From: an uncultured Acidimicrobiales bacterium
Lineage (GTDB): Bacteria > Actinomycetota > Acidimicrobiia > Acidimicrobiales > UBA10347
Length of the DNA stretch: 14,723 nucleotides
Direction of reading: 5' to 3'
Assembly: GCA_937942965.1 (NCBI GenBank)
Contig: CALDGN010000258.1
Coordinates: forward strand, 1 to 14,723
This document shows, in pieces, positions 7,476 through 14,614 of this stretch. The first letter of the stretch is position 1. Every line of letters begins with the position of its first letter. The notes beneath the pieces are model-generated. The model searched no databases. It was not told the origin of the DNA and worked only from the letters and a program-made list of their open reading frames with translations. A program made the position numbers and the translations under genes.

Positions 7476-7955
7476 ATGGTTCTTTGGTTTCTCGGACTGT
7501 CGTTCGCGCTCGTCCTGATGGTCTTCGATACGCCGCTCCTGGACTACCGGCTGGTCATGCTTGGGTCGGTACTGCCATGGCTTGACCGCCTGTGGGCGCC
7601 GCCTTGGGTGCTCCACAGCGTCTTGTTTCCTGTTCTGGTCATGAGCGCTGTGATGGTCGTGTTCCGAGGTCAGCGGCTGCGACAGCGGCGCTGGCTTGGT
7701 CTGGCAATAGGCACGTTTATGCATCTTCTGCTCGCGGGCACCTTCACGAGCGGCGAGCTGTTTTGGTGGCCAGCACTCGGATTCGATGTTGACGGGCTCG
7801 CTCCGCGAACGCCCGGTCTCGGTCTTGCGATCGTGCTCGAAGCGATTGGCCTGTTCGTGCTCGTGTGGCTGGCGCGTCGACTGGGTCTTGCCCAAGCAGA
7901 GCGACGAGACTTGTTCGTACGAACCGGTCACATCGATCGGGCCGTGCTGCGGTGA
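7476..7955 (+). CDS. YdjM/DUF457-like integral membrane protein
   Basis: A 159-residue hydrophobic protein with about four TM segments (roughly 1-16, 46-63, 74-90, 112-131). Conserved-looking polar residues are D37 (LPWLDRLW), H47 (VLHSVLF) and H83 in the FMHLLLAG stretch, followed by a WWPALG turn. This His/Asp pattern and the H-L-L-L...G..WP turn resemble the YdjM/DUF457 family, described as membrane-bound metal-dependent hydrolases of unknown substrate. The match is from motif memory only. The ATG at 7476, 11 nt after the previous stop, is preferred over an ATG at 7437 inside the upstream gene. It is probably in an operon with the zinc-ribbon gene. Confidence 0.6.
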   Translation: MVLWFLGLSFALVLMVFDTPLLDYRLVMLGSVLPWLDRLWAPPWVLHSVLFPVLVMSAVMVVFRGQRLRQRRWLGLAIGTFMHLLLAGTFTSGELFWWPALGFDVDGLAPRTPGLGLAIVLEAIGLFVLVWLARRLGLAQAERRDLFVRTGHIDRAVLR

Positions 7956-7994
7956 ACGCACTTCGTCTGCGCCACGTCCGTAACGACCGCCACT

Positions 7995-8001
7995 AGGGGA
8001 G
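7995..8001 (+). promoter_or_regulatory. Ribosome binding site of the phosphatase gene
   Basis: AGGGGAG lies 8 nt before the ATG at 8010. It is the clearest Shine-Dalgarno sequence in the window and contrasts with the SD-less starts of several other genes, so this gene is probably translated from a longer transcript. Confidence 0.65.
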
Positions 8002-8009
8002 ACGCTCGA

Positions 8010-8588
8010 ATGCTGATCATGTTGCGCCACGGGCGTACCGAGGCGAACGCCCAGGGATTGCTCCAAGGGCGTATTGACCCTCCGCTCGACGATCTGGGCG
8101 TGCAACAAGCCGCCGCTGCGGCCGCCTGGCTCGGTCCTGTCGACCGTGTCATCGCGAGTCCGCTCCAGCGCGCCCAACAGACCGCAGGCGCGTTCGGCGT
8201 TGCTGTCGAGACCGACGAGCGTTTCATCGAGCTCAACTACGGCGAATGGGAAGGGCGGCCCGTACGTGACGTGCCCGCGGAGACGTGGCAGACCTGGCGC
8301 TCCGATCTCGACTTTCGCCCGCCGTCAGGCGAGACACTCAACGAACTCGGCACCCGCGTGCGCACGGCTCTCGACGAACTCGTCGCCCAGGCCGAGCGCA
8401 GCAACATCGTGGTCGTCAGCCATGTGTCGCCAATCAAGGCCGCGGTCGCGTGGGCGCTCGATGTCACCGATCAGGCAACCTGGCGCACCCGGCTCGGGCA
8501 GGCAGCTATTTGCCAGATCGGTATCAATGCCGGTGTGCCGCAGCTGATCGAGTTCAACACCACGGCGCACCTCAAGGACGTCGGCTAG
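8010..8588 (+). CDS. Histidine phosphatase family protein (phosphoglycerate-mutase-like)
   Basis: A 192-residue cytoplasmic enzyme of the histidine phosphatase superfamily, which transfers phosphate through a phospho-histidine. Active-site residues are visible: R6-H7-G8 (H7 the nucleophile) with T10, R54 in SPLQRAQQT, E79 in NYGEWEG (probable proton donor) and H138 in VSHVSPIK. Length and motifs fit the CobC/alpha-ribazole phosphatase and small acid phosphatase branch rather than true glycolytic mutase. No cobalamin genes are nearby, so the substrate is open. In mycobacteria a similar domain is fused to RNase H next to a zinc-ribbon gene; here it stands alone. It is convergent with the coiled-coil gene, 22 bp away. 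Confidence 0.9.
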   Translation: MLIMLRHGRTEANAQGLLQGRIDPPLDDLGVQQAAAAAAWLGPVDRVIASPLQRAQQTAGAFGVAVETDERFIELNYGEWEGRPVRDVPAETWQTWRSDLDFRPPSGETLNELGTRVRTALDELVAQAERSNIVVVSHVSPIKAAVAWALDVTDQATWRTRLGQAAICQIGINAGVPQLIEFNTTAHLKDVG

Positions 8589-8594
8589 CCGACG
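8579..8594. terminator. 16-bp perfect palindrome over the phosphatase stop codon
   Basis: CGTCGGCTAGCCGACG is a perfect palindrome with the TAG stop at its centre, between convergent genes. It could form a hairpin on transcripts from either strand. No T-tract, so termination is inferred from position. Confidence 0.4.
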
Positions 8595-8610
8595 ACCGCA
8601 GGCGAGACGC

Positions 8611-11061
8611 TCAACCGGTCTGGCGGCGGACCTCGTCAAGCTCGCGCTCCAGGCGGGTGATCCGGGCCGTCAGCTCGGCTTCGCGCCGAGCGGACTCTCG
8701 GGACCGTTCTTCGGCAGAAGCGGTTGCTTCGCGGACCCGCTCTTCGGCGTGTTGGCGGTGTTTGGCGACGAGCGATTCGAGCTCGGCCAGCTGAGCGGAT
8801 CGATCTTCGATCGCACGATCCACGGCTTGGTGGGCTTCGGCGGTGCGGCGAACGACATCGTCTCGCAGCGCCGCGTTGCGTTCCTTCTCGGCCGTCAATG
8901 ACTTCTTGGCTACGGCCAGTTCGTCGCGGAGACCCTGTTCGAGCTCGTTGTGCTTCTGCTGGCTGTAGCGGGTCTGCTTGCGCACGTTGGTGAGTTCGGC
9001 CCGGTACTGACGCTCGGCCTGACGGAGTTCGTCGAGCTCGGTCGTGAGACGTTTCTCGGTCGCACGGAGATCCGAGATGGTCTGCTTCGTGAGGCCGAGC
9101 TGGCGCTCGGTCTCTTGCTCGGCTTGGCCCCGCGTCTTGGCGATCTCTTCGCGATGGCGCTCGGCGAGGCGACCGAGGTCGGCCTTGTGGCGCTCTCGCT
9201 CACGGGTGAGGGCCTCGTCGTACTCTTGGTGCTGGCGATCGAGAGCGGCTTGATGGTCGGCGCGGCTCGACGCCAACAAGTCATCGAGCTCGGTGCGGCT
9301 CTCAGACATGCTGCGGCGATTGATCGACTCGACCGATTCGATCTGCTCTCGGAACTCGCGGCGGGCGTTGTCGAGCGCCCGGTCAGCCGCATCTCGTTCG
9401 TTGGTGAGTTCACGCAGGTGGCTGATCCGCTCGGACTCGAGCTGGCCGCGCAAGGTGCCGATCTCGGCTTCGAGTGCCTCTGCCTGAGCCTCGAGGTCAC
9501 CAATCCGGTGCTGATCGTCGCCGGACAACCGCTTGACCTGGGCGGCGGAGATCCTTGCTTCTTTGCGGGCCTCGGCGAGTTCTCGTTTGAGGTCGCCGAG
9601 CTGACGCTCGAAATCGGCCTCGACGTTGCCAAGGGTCTCGGTGTGCTCAAGAACGAGGTCGTTGATACGGGCCTCGTAACGTGTTTGGAGATTCTCTAGC
9701 TCTCGCTCGGTTTCGAGACCGAGTCGGACGTCATCGTGAAGGTCGGACACATCGGCCTTTGCTGGTTCTGGATCCGGAGTGGGTTGCAGATTGGAGGGGA
9801 CTGGCTCGGCATCGAAGAGATCGTCGAAGTCGACGTCGCTCGGCAAGCTTGGGTCGACCACCGGTGCCGCATGGCGAACAACCGGAGGCGCCTGCCTCGG
9901 CGCCGCTGGCTGCCGCGCTGCGGGATGCTGTGGAGCGGGCTGTGGCGTGGGTTGTTGCGGAGCGGGCTGTGGCGTGGGTCGTGCCACGGGTGCAGAGGCC
10001 GGCTGGACTGGCACTGGATGGGCTGCGGGCGCCCGGTTCGCCGGAGCCTGGGATGCCGGAGCTTGGGGTGTGTGGGCCTCAGGCTCATCGCCAGAACGCC
10101 AGCTTGAGCTGGTCGTCGGCGGTCGGGCAACCATCGAACTCGCCGCCGATGAGAACGCATTCGAAGGCCGATCTGAAGCATCGAGTTCGCCCGTCGGGGC
10201 GGTGCCAAGGATCCGCACGTCGTCCGCGACGTGCACGCCCTCGGGTCGTGGCGCTGGCAACGGTTGGTGGTGCGCTCCGGCCGGAGCGACAGTGGCTTCG
10301 TCGCCACGAAGATCGACCATCGGCCCGTCGAACGGTGCGGCCCGGCTCGGCTGGGGCGCAGCAAACGCCGGGTCGTCGAGCAGGGGCCCATGATGTGGGT
10401 CAATGCCCGGGGACGGCGGCAACGGGTCGGCAGCGAGGTAGGCATCGGGCGCGTCGTGGGGTTCGGCGAGGGTGCTGAGGCCGGCAGAAGGAGCAACCGC
10501 AGGGCGAATCGGCGCAGGCCGCTCGGTGTCTTCGGGCCGGGCGCGAGTTGGCAAGACGCCTCGCAACGTTCGAAGCGAGCTCACGGCGAAGCCCATGAGG
10601 GCCCCGAGCAAGGATCCGATGAGTACGTGCGCCATGCGGCTTGGAGCGACCGGCGACGGATTCGGTTCTGCAGCGTCGGCGATGCGGACCGCAGTGGTGG
10701 TCTGCGATTGCTCGTAGAACTGGGCGACCCGGTTCGCGGCATCGGCGGCGTCGTTCGGATCGGCGGCGCGAGACGTGATGCTCAGCAGGTCGGCGATCTC
10801 GTTCGGCTCGACTTCGATCTCGGGGAGGAACCCCAGCGAGGCGGCCGCAGGCGACAGCACCCGGTCCGACAAGATAAGCGCCGCTTCGTCACCCATGGTG
10901 CCCAGCGGGTTGTTGACGCTGACGATCGCCCGAGACTCATAGACGGGCTCGCGGACGCTGAAGACGACCAGGCCAATGACCAGCCCGACGAGCGCGAAAC
11001 CAGCAACAATCCAGCGCGAGGCGAAGGCCTCGAGCGACGCCGCAGAACCCCTGTCACTCAC
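8611..11061 (-). CDS. Wzz-like membrane protein with long cytoplasmic coiled coil (downstream partner)
   Basis: An 816-residue protein. TM1 spans about 17-36; the outer segment holds VYESRAIVSV and DPNDAADAANRVAQFY, typical of Wzz/chain-length determinants; a P-rich PNPSPVAP stretch then leads into TM2 at about 143-163 (LIGSLLGALMGF). The rest is predicted cytoplasmic: a Pro/Ala/Gln-rich disordered linker (about 170-437) and a continuous charged coiled coil (about 438-813). Family proteins regulate surface polysaccharide length or activate a tyrosine kinase; a coil this size is atypical. Start: GTG at 11061, 25 nt after the stop of the neighbouring coil gene and 8 nt after TAGTGT; a longer frame to 11181 would overlap that gene by 95 bp. 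GTG 11073 is an alternative. Co-transcription with the upstream gene is likely. A scaffold role is my inference. Confidence 0.8.
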   Translation of the reverse strand: MSDRGSAASLEAFASRWIVAGFALVGLVIGLVVFSVREPVYESRAIVSVNNPLGTMGDEAALILSDRVLSPAAASLGFLPEIEVEPNEIADLLSITSRAADPNDAADAANRVAQFYEQSQTTTAVRIADAAEPNPSPVAPSRMAHVLIGSLLGALMGFAVSSLRTLRGVLPTRARPEDTERPAPIRPAVAPSAGLSTLAEPHDAPDAYLAADPLPPSPGIDPHHGPLLDDPAFAAPQPSRAAPFDGPMVDLRGDEATVAPAGAHHQPLPAPRPEGVHVADDVRILGTAPTGELDASDRPSNAFSSAASSMVARPPTTSSSWRSGDEPEAHTPQAPASQAPANRAPAAHPVPVQPASAPVARPTPQPAPQQPTPQPAPQHPAARQPAAPRQAPPVVRHAAPVVDPSLPSDVDFDDLFDAEPVPSNLQPTPDPEPAKADVSDLHDDVRLGLETERELENLQTRYEARINDLVLEHTETLGNVEADFERQLGDLKRELAEARKEARISAAQVKRLSGDDQHRIGDLEAQAEALEAEIGTLRGQLESERISHLRELTNERDAADRALDNARREFREQIESVESINRRSMSESRTELDDLLASSRADHQAALDRQHQEYDEALTRERERHKADLGRLAERHREEIAKTRGQAEQETERQLGLTKQTISDLRATEKRLTTELDELRQAERQYRAELTNVRKQTRYSQQKHNELEQGLRDELAVAKKSLTAEKERNAALRDDVVRRTAEAHQAVDRAIEDRSAQLAELESLVAKHRQHAEERVREATASAEERSRESARREAELTARITRLERELDEVRRQTG
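9932..9978 (-). repeat. Direct repeat in the Pro-Gln linker
   Basis: A 20-bp sequence at 9932-9951 recurs identically at 9959-9978 (27-bp period). It encodes successive PTPQPAPQ units in the linker of the downstream coiled-coil protein. Near-perfect DNA identity suggests recent duplication by slippage. Confidence 0.8.
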
Positions 11062-11069
11062 TGTCTGAG

Positions 11070-11075
11070 ACACTA
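11070..11075 (-). promoter_or_regulatory. Candidate internal leaderless -10 (TAGTGT)
   Basis: On the minus strand TAGTGT ends 8 nt before the GTG at 11061, inside the 25-nt gap between the two coiled-coil genes. There is no Shine-Dalgarno sequence, so the second gene may have its own leaderless promoter or rely on coupled translation. Confidence 0.35.
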
Positions 11076-11086
11076 GTTGCTGGAAA

Positions 11087-13693
11087 TCAGCCGTTTGGGG
11101 AGGCTCCGAGTCGGCGTCGAAGCTCGGCGATCGTTGCCTCGAGCGTGGTTTCGCGGCGGGCGGCAGTTTCCTCGAGCGCACGCAACTGCTCGTTCAGTTG
11201 CTGGATCTCGTTCGCCTGCTGAGCCTCGACCTCGTCACGGAACTCGATGTCGCTGCGCCGCGCCCAATCGGCGTCGGATGCGGTAGTTGCCGATTCGCGC
11301 AACAGATTGCGGACGACCTCGTTCGTGCGTCGTCGTTCGTCGGCGAGTCGTTGCTCAGTCCGGGCCAAGAGCTCGGTGAGGTCGTTATTGCGCCGCTCCA
11401 TCTGGCGGTGTTCCTCGCGCAGCCGTCGCTCTGTCTGGCTGTGCAACAGCTGGGCCTGTTCGACCCGGCGGTCGGAGCTGGCGATCTCGGCTTCGAGCTG
11501 CGCTGCTCGCTGCTGCGCGGTGCGGGCATCGAGCAGGGCGACGTCGAGGCGCTCGTGTAGATCGTCGAGCTCTGCTGATTGTTCTGCTTGGAGGTCAGTG
11601 AGCGCTCGTTCTTCGAGGCTCGCCAGCTGATCGGCGTGATGAGTGCGGGCGTCGGTGAGCCGTTGCTCGTAGTCCTTGTGGGCATCATCAAGGGCCCGCT
11701 GGTGATCGGATTCGAGCTCGGCCATGACGGCCTCGGCCTCGTTGCGCTGGGCCGTGAGCAGGTTGCGGTTGGTTTGAGCCAGTTGGTTCAGGGTCACTCG
11801 ATGCTCGCGATGAATACGATCGAGTTCGTCCTGATTCTCGAGACGAGCGCTGGCGACCGCGGTGCTGTGCGTGACCCGTTCTTCATCGAGGCTTCGTTGA
11901 TATCGCTCGATCTCGATTCGTAGAAACTCGATCTCGGCCACAAGATCTTCGTTGGCGGCCGTGCGACGGTTCTCAACGGCTGCGGAGGTCCGTTGCGCAC
12001 GCTCGACTTCGTCAGCCGACGCAGCCAAGGCGGTCTCGAGCTCGGTGACGCGATCCTCGAGCTGCGACCGAGCGCTGTCTCGACGTTCCTGCACCCGCTC
12101 GATCTCGGCCCGAGCGAGTTCGAGGTCGCTTCGCAGACCCTCGACTTCGACCTCGTGGTCCGCGATGAGTTCGTCGCGTTCTTCGCGATGGCGAGTCCGC
12201 TCCTCGTCCATCCGGAGTTGGTAGGTCGCGATCTCATCGCCGAGGAAGGCGATCTGGCCGACGAGCTGGTCATCTTCGCTGGCCGATGTGTTCGTCCGCG
12301 TCTGGGGCGGGCGCAACGATTCGAGGTCGTCGTCGAACGCTTCGTCGTCGCCCGCAAACCGATCGATCAATGGGTCGAGGTTCGCGCTTGTGCGATCGAC
12401 CAGATCCCGGAACCCTCGGCTCACGGCGAGCGGCGGGTCGGGCACATCGAGTTCCGGCAGCGGGTCGGAAGCGGTATCGCTGGATGCGGTGTCGTCGCCC
12501 GCGCTGTTTTCGGCCGCACTGTCCTCGGCCTCGCTGTCTTCGGCCGCGCTGTCTTCGGCCGCACTGTCCTCGGCGGTCTCGTCGGAATCCGGTGCGGGAT
12601 CTTCGCCTTCGTCGATCACACGCGTCTCATCGGGCAAAGGATCGTCATCGGCAGGGGTGTCGTCGTCGGCGGGCGTGTCGTCATCGAAGAAGACCTCATC
12701 ATCAAGGAATACCTCGCCTGCGGGTCCATCGGTGTGTAGGGCGGCGAGCTCGCCAGCGTCGGAGGTGTCGTCATGCATGCGGTTCTCGGCTTCTGGCTCG
12801 TCTGCTTCTGGCTGGGCTGCTTCTGGCTCGTCTGCTTCTGGCTGGGCTGCTTCTGGCTCATCGGGTTCATCTGCATGTGGCTGTTCTGGTTCGCCTGCAG
12901 CAGAGATGTCCGCACCAGGAATCGTGATCGTCGTCGTCTCGGCTCGCTCGTCTTCCGGGTTGTCGTCGGCCCAGATCGGTTCGGCAACCGCGGCCGCGGC
13001 CTCTTGGAACGAGCGCGGGCGAGGACGAGCTGTTGGTGGAGCGGCAGCGATGGCGCTGACGGAGGCCGCCATCGCCGATTCGACGGCATTGCTGGGCTGA
13101 GGTTCGTCGACGCCTTGAGCGCCATCGGGGATGTCCTCGAGCGTGGTCCACGTCGGCACAAAGGTCACGGAATCGTCGACTCGTGGGGGACGCAACGCAG
13201 TCTGCAAAATCAGGCCGAGCAATGCGCCGATGCCGACGCCAATCGTCAGGTTGAACATGCGACGAGGCGAGGCCGGGTCCGACGGTGCGCTCGCTGCCGC
13301 CGAGAGGCGCACGCCGTCTTCGTCGACGCCAGCCACGAACGCCGTCGCTGCGGCATTCGCCGTGCGTGCCGCTGCATCGGCATTGTCGCTGCTGCCGACG
13401 AACCGTATGGCACCGACCTCGTCGACGACCTCGAGACTCTGGCCATCAGAGCCGGTGAAGCTCGTTTGATTGGCGGCTCCGAGCAGCTGGTTCGCATCGA
13501 GGCGTTCGGGCAGCACGACGGTCGCCGATGCGTCATAGCGAACAGCCATGGCCGCGGTGACCAGTGCGGCGACGAGGGCTCCGAGACCCATCAGAACGAT
13601 GACAAAGCTGGCGCGCTGAACCAGCCGCCGGGGTCGGCGTGCAGCGTCGGGCGCGTCATCAGCCCCGCTCGTCTGGTCCCTCCTCAGAGCCAC
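11087..13693 (-). CDS. Wzz-like membrane protein with acidic linker and long coiled coil (upstream partner)
   Basis: An 868-residue protein with the same plan as its neighbour. TM1 is at about 29-51; the outer segment has YDASATVVLP, then AIRFVGSSDNADAAARTANA, the Wzz-type strand and A-A-N helix; SDPASP leads into TM2 at about 146-167. A very acidic, Pro/Ala/Glu/Asp-rich linker (about 168-455) with tandem repeats follows, then a charged coiled coil (about 470-866). A 27-residue unit occurs twice in the coil (476-502 and 583-609). Residues 662-696 align with 601-635 of the neighbour. The start is GTG 13693, 9 nt after TAGCGT; a GGAG also precedes it. It is the first gene of a two-gene unit divergent from the crotonase gene. 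The family assignment rests on topology and motifs; the function is unknown. Confidence 0.78.
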   Translation of the reverse strand: MALRRDQTSGADDAPDAARRPRRLVQRASFVIVLMGLGALVAALVTAAMAVRYDASATVVLPERLDANQLLGAANQTSFTGSDGQSLEVVDEVGAIRFVGSSDNADAAARTANAAATAFVAGVDEDGVRLSAAASAPSDPASPRRMFNLTIGVGIGALLGLILQTALRPPRVDDSVTFVPTWTTLEDIPDGAQGVDEPQPSNAVESAMAASVSAIAAAPPTARPRPRSFQEAAAAVAEPIWADDNPEDERAETTTITIPGADISAAGEPEQPHADEPDEPEAAQPEADEPEAAQPEADEPEAENRMHDDTSDAGELAALHTDGPAGEVFLDDEVFFDDDTPADDDTPADDDPLPDETRVIDEGEDPAPDSDETAEDSAAEDSAAEDSEAEDSAAENSAGDDTASSDTASDPLPELDVPDPPLAVSRGFRDLVDRTSANLDPLIDRFAGDDEAFDDDLESLRPPQTRTNTSASEDDQLVGQIAFLGDEIATYQLRMDEERTRHREERDELIADHEVEVEGLRSDLELARAEIERVQERRDSARSQLEDRVTELETALAASADEVERAQRTSAAVENRRTAANEDLVAEIEFLRIEIERYQRSLDEERVTHSTAVASARLENQDELDRIHREHRVTLNQLAQTNRNLLTAQRNEAEAVMAELESDHQRALDDAHKDYEQRLTDARTHHADQLASLEERALTDLQAEQSAELDDLHERLDVALLDARTAQQRAAQLEAEIASSDRRVEQAQLLHSQTERRLREEHRQMERRNNDLTELLARTEQRLADERRRTNEVVRNLLRESATTASDADWARRSDIEFRDEVEAQQANEIQQLNEQLRALEETAARRETTLEATIAELRRRLGASPNG
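12503..12577 (-). repeat. 15-bp tandem repeat encoding an acidic EDSAA-type linker
   Basis: Five 15-nt units in a row (12503, 12518, 12533, 12548, 12563); units three and four are identical and the rest differ by a few bases. They encode EDS(A/E)A repeats in the disordered linker of the upstream coiled-coil protein. Confidence 0.85.
12791..12859 (-). repeat. 30-bp perfect tandem repeat encoding a PEA-type linker
   Basis: The 30-bp unit at 12791-12820 repeats exactly at 12821-12850, and the first 9 bases recur at 12851-12859. Each unit contains two related 15-bp halves. It encodes repeated DEPEAAQPEA segments. Exact identity points to recent expansion. Confidence 0.9.
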
Positions 13694-13702
13694 GGTGCTC
13701 CG

Positions 13703-13708
13703 ACGCTA
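13703..13708 (-). promoter_or_regulatory. Candidate -10 (TAGCGT) of the coiled-coil operon
   Basis: On the minus strand TAGCGT ends 9 nt before the GTG at 13693, in the 84-bp divergent gap shared with the crotonase gene. A GGAG nearer the start could act as a ribosome site, so a very short leader is also possible. Confidence 0.3.
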
Positions 13709-13765
13709 CTACTGGTCGTCGTCGGCGCCCGTGACGGTGGTTGCAGTCGGCCGAACGGCGATCGG

Positions 13766-13771
13766 TAAGGT
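13766..13771 (+). promoter_or_regulatory. Candidate leaderless -10 (TAAGGT) of the crotonase gene
   Basis: TAAGGT ends 6 nt before the ATG at 13778. TTGCAG at 13741-13746 could be a -35 element with a long 19-bp spacer. No Shine-Dalgarno sequence is present. Confidence 0.4.
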
Positions 13772-13777
13772 CGGTCC

Positions 13778-14614
13778 ATGACACGCACGATCGACACCGG
13801 AACCGACCACCTCCTGGCCCGAGTCGAGGACCGAGTTGGAGTGATCACGATCAACCGTCCCGAGCGCCGCAACGCGCTGTCGCCCGAGATGTACTCCGGC
13901 ATCGACACGGCGCTCACCGACATGCGTGATGACGACGAGGTCCGGTGCGTGATGGTGACGGGCGCCCAGGGAGCCTTCTGCGCCGGTGGCGATGTCAAGG
14001 CCATGAACGAATCCCACCAGAACGGCACAGGGTTCCGGGCCGAAATGACGCGTGAGGAACGGCTCGCCGATCTCCAACAACGCCAGCGCGAGGTCTCGCT
14101 TGCGATGCACGAGTTTCCCAAGCCGGTGATCGCAGCGATCCCGGGTGCCGCCGCCGGCGCTGGTCTGTCGATCGCCCTGGCCGCTGACCTCCGTATTGCG
14201 GCGCCTGAGGCGCTCCTTGTGACCGCATTTGCGAACATTGGAGCGTCGGGCGACTTCGGCGGCTCCTGGTTCTTGACTCGCCTCGTCGGCGAATCCAAAG
14301 CCAAAGAGTTGTACTTCCGATCGCCGCGACTGAGCGCAGACGAAGCCGCTGACCTTGGGCTCGTCAACCAGGTCCTACGGGGCGACACCTCGTTCGAGCA
14401 GCAGGCAATGGAGTGGTGCATGGACATCGCCACGCGGGCGCCGTTGGCGTTGAGCGCCATCAAAGAAAACATGAATCGAGCGTGGCTGGTCGACCTAGGC
14501 ACGGCGCTCGATGCCGAAGCCGAGAACATGACGGCAACGATGCGCACCAAGGATCACAAAGAGGCCGTGGCCGCGTTCGTCGAGAAGCGCACTGCGGTGT
14601 TCAAGGGCGAGTAG
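13778..14614 (+). CDS. Enoyl-CoA hydratase/isomerase (crotonase) family protein, isomerase-like active site
   Basis: A 278-residue crotonase-fold acyl-CoA enzyme. Family landmarks are NRPERRNAL near the N-terminus, the oxyanion-hole segment FCAGGDVKAM, then PVIAAIPGAAAGAGLSIALA and a GDFGGSWFLTRLVG stretch. Aligned by hand to rat enoyl-CoA hydratase, the catalytic glutamates E144 and E164 fall on S131 and F151, so it should not be an ordinary hydratase. D159, in D-x-G-G-S-W, falls where PaaG-type and dienoyl-CoA isomerases place a catalytic Asp, so double-bond isomerisation is the better guess. The substrate is unknown; no beta-oxidation genes are seen nearby. The ATG at 13778 is supported by family alignment and the TAAGGT box. 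The downstream gene is convergent. Confidence 0.87.
   Translation: MTRTIDTGTDHLLARVEDRVGVITINRPERRNALSPEMYSGIDTALTDMRDDDEVRCVMVTGAQGAFCAGGDVKAMNESHQNGTGFRAEMTREERLADLQQRQREVSLAMHEFPKPVIAAIPGAAAGAGLSIALAADLRIAAPEALLVTAFANIGASGDFGGSWFLTRLVGESKAKELYFRSPRLSADEAADLGLVNQVLRGDTSFEQQAMEWCMDIATRAPLALSAIKENMNRAWLVDLGTALDAEAENMTATMRTKDHKEAVAAFVEKRTAVFKGE

Noticed and set aside
9681..10478. Plus-strand open frames opposite the coiled-coil genes (also 10231-11076 and 11993-12739)
   Set aside because: They are shadows of genes with clear TM, linker and coil organisation, and have no start signals or recognisable domains.
11062..11181. Longer N-terminus of the downstream coiled-coil protein
   Set aside because: It would overlap the neighbouring gene by 95 bp; GTG 11061 lies just after that stop and starts near the Wzz-like module.
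12773..12900. A strikingly Trp/Cys-rich plus-strand peptide (FWLVCFWLGC repeats)
   Set aside because: It is the complement of the tandem repeats encoding the acidic linker of the real minus-strand gene.
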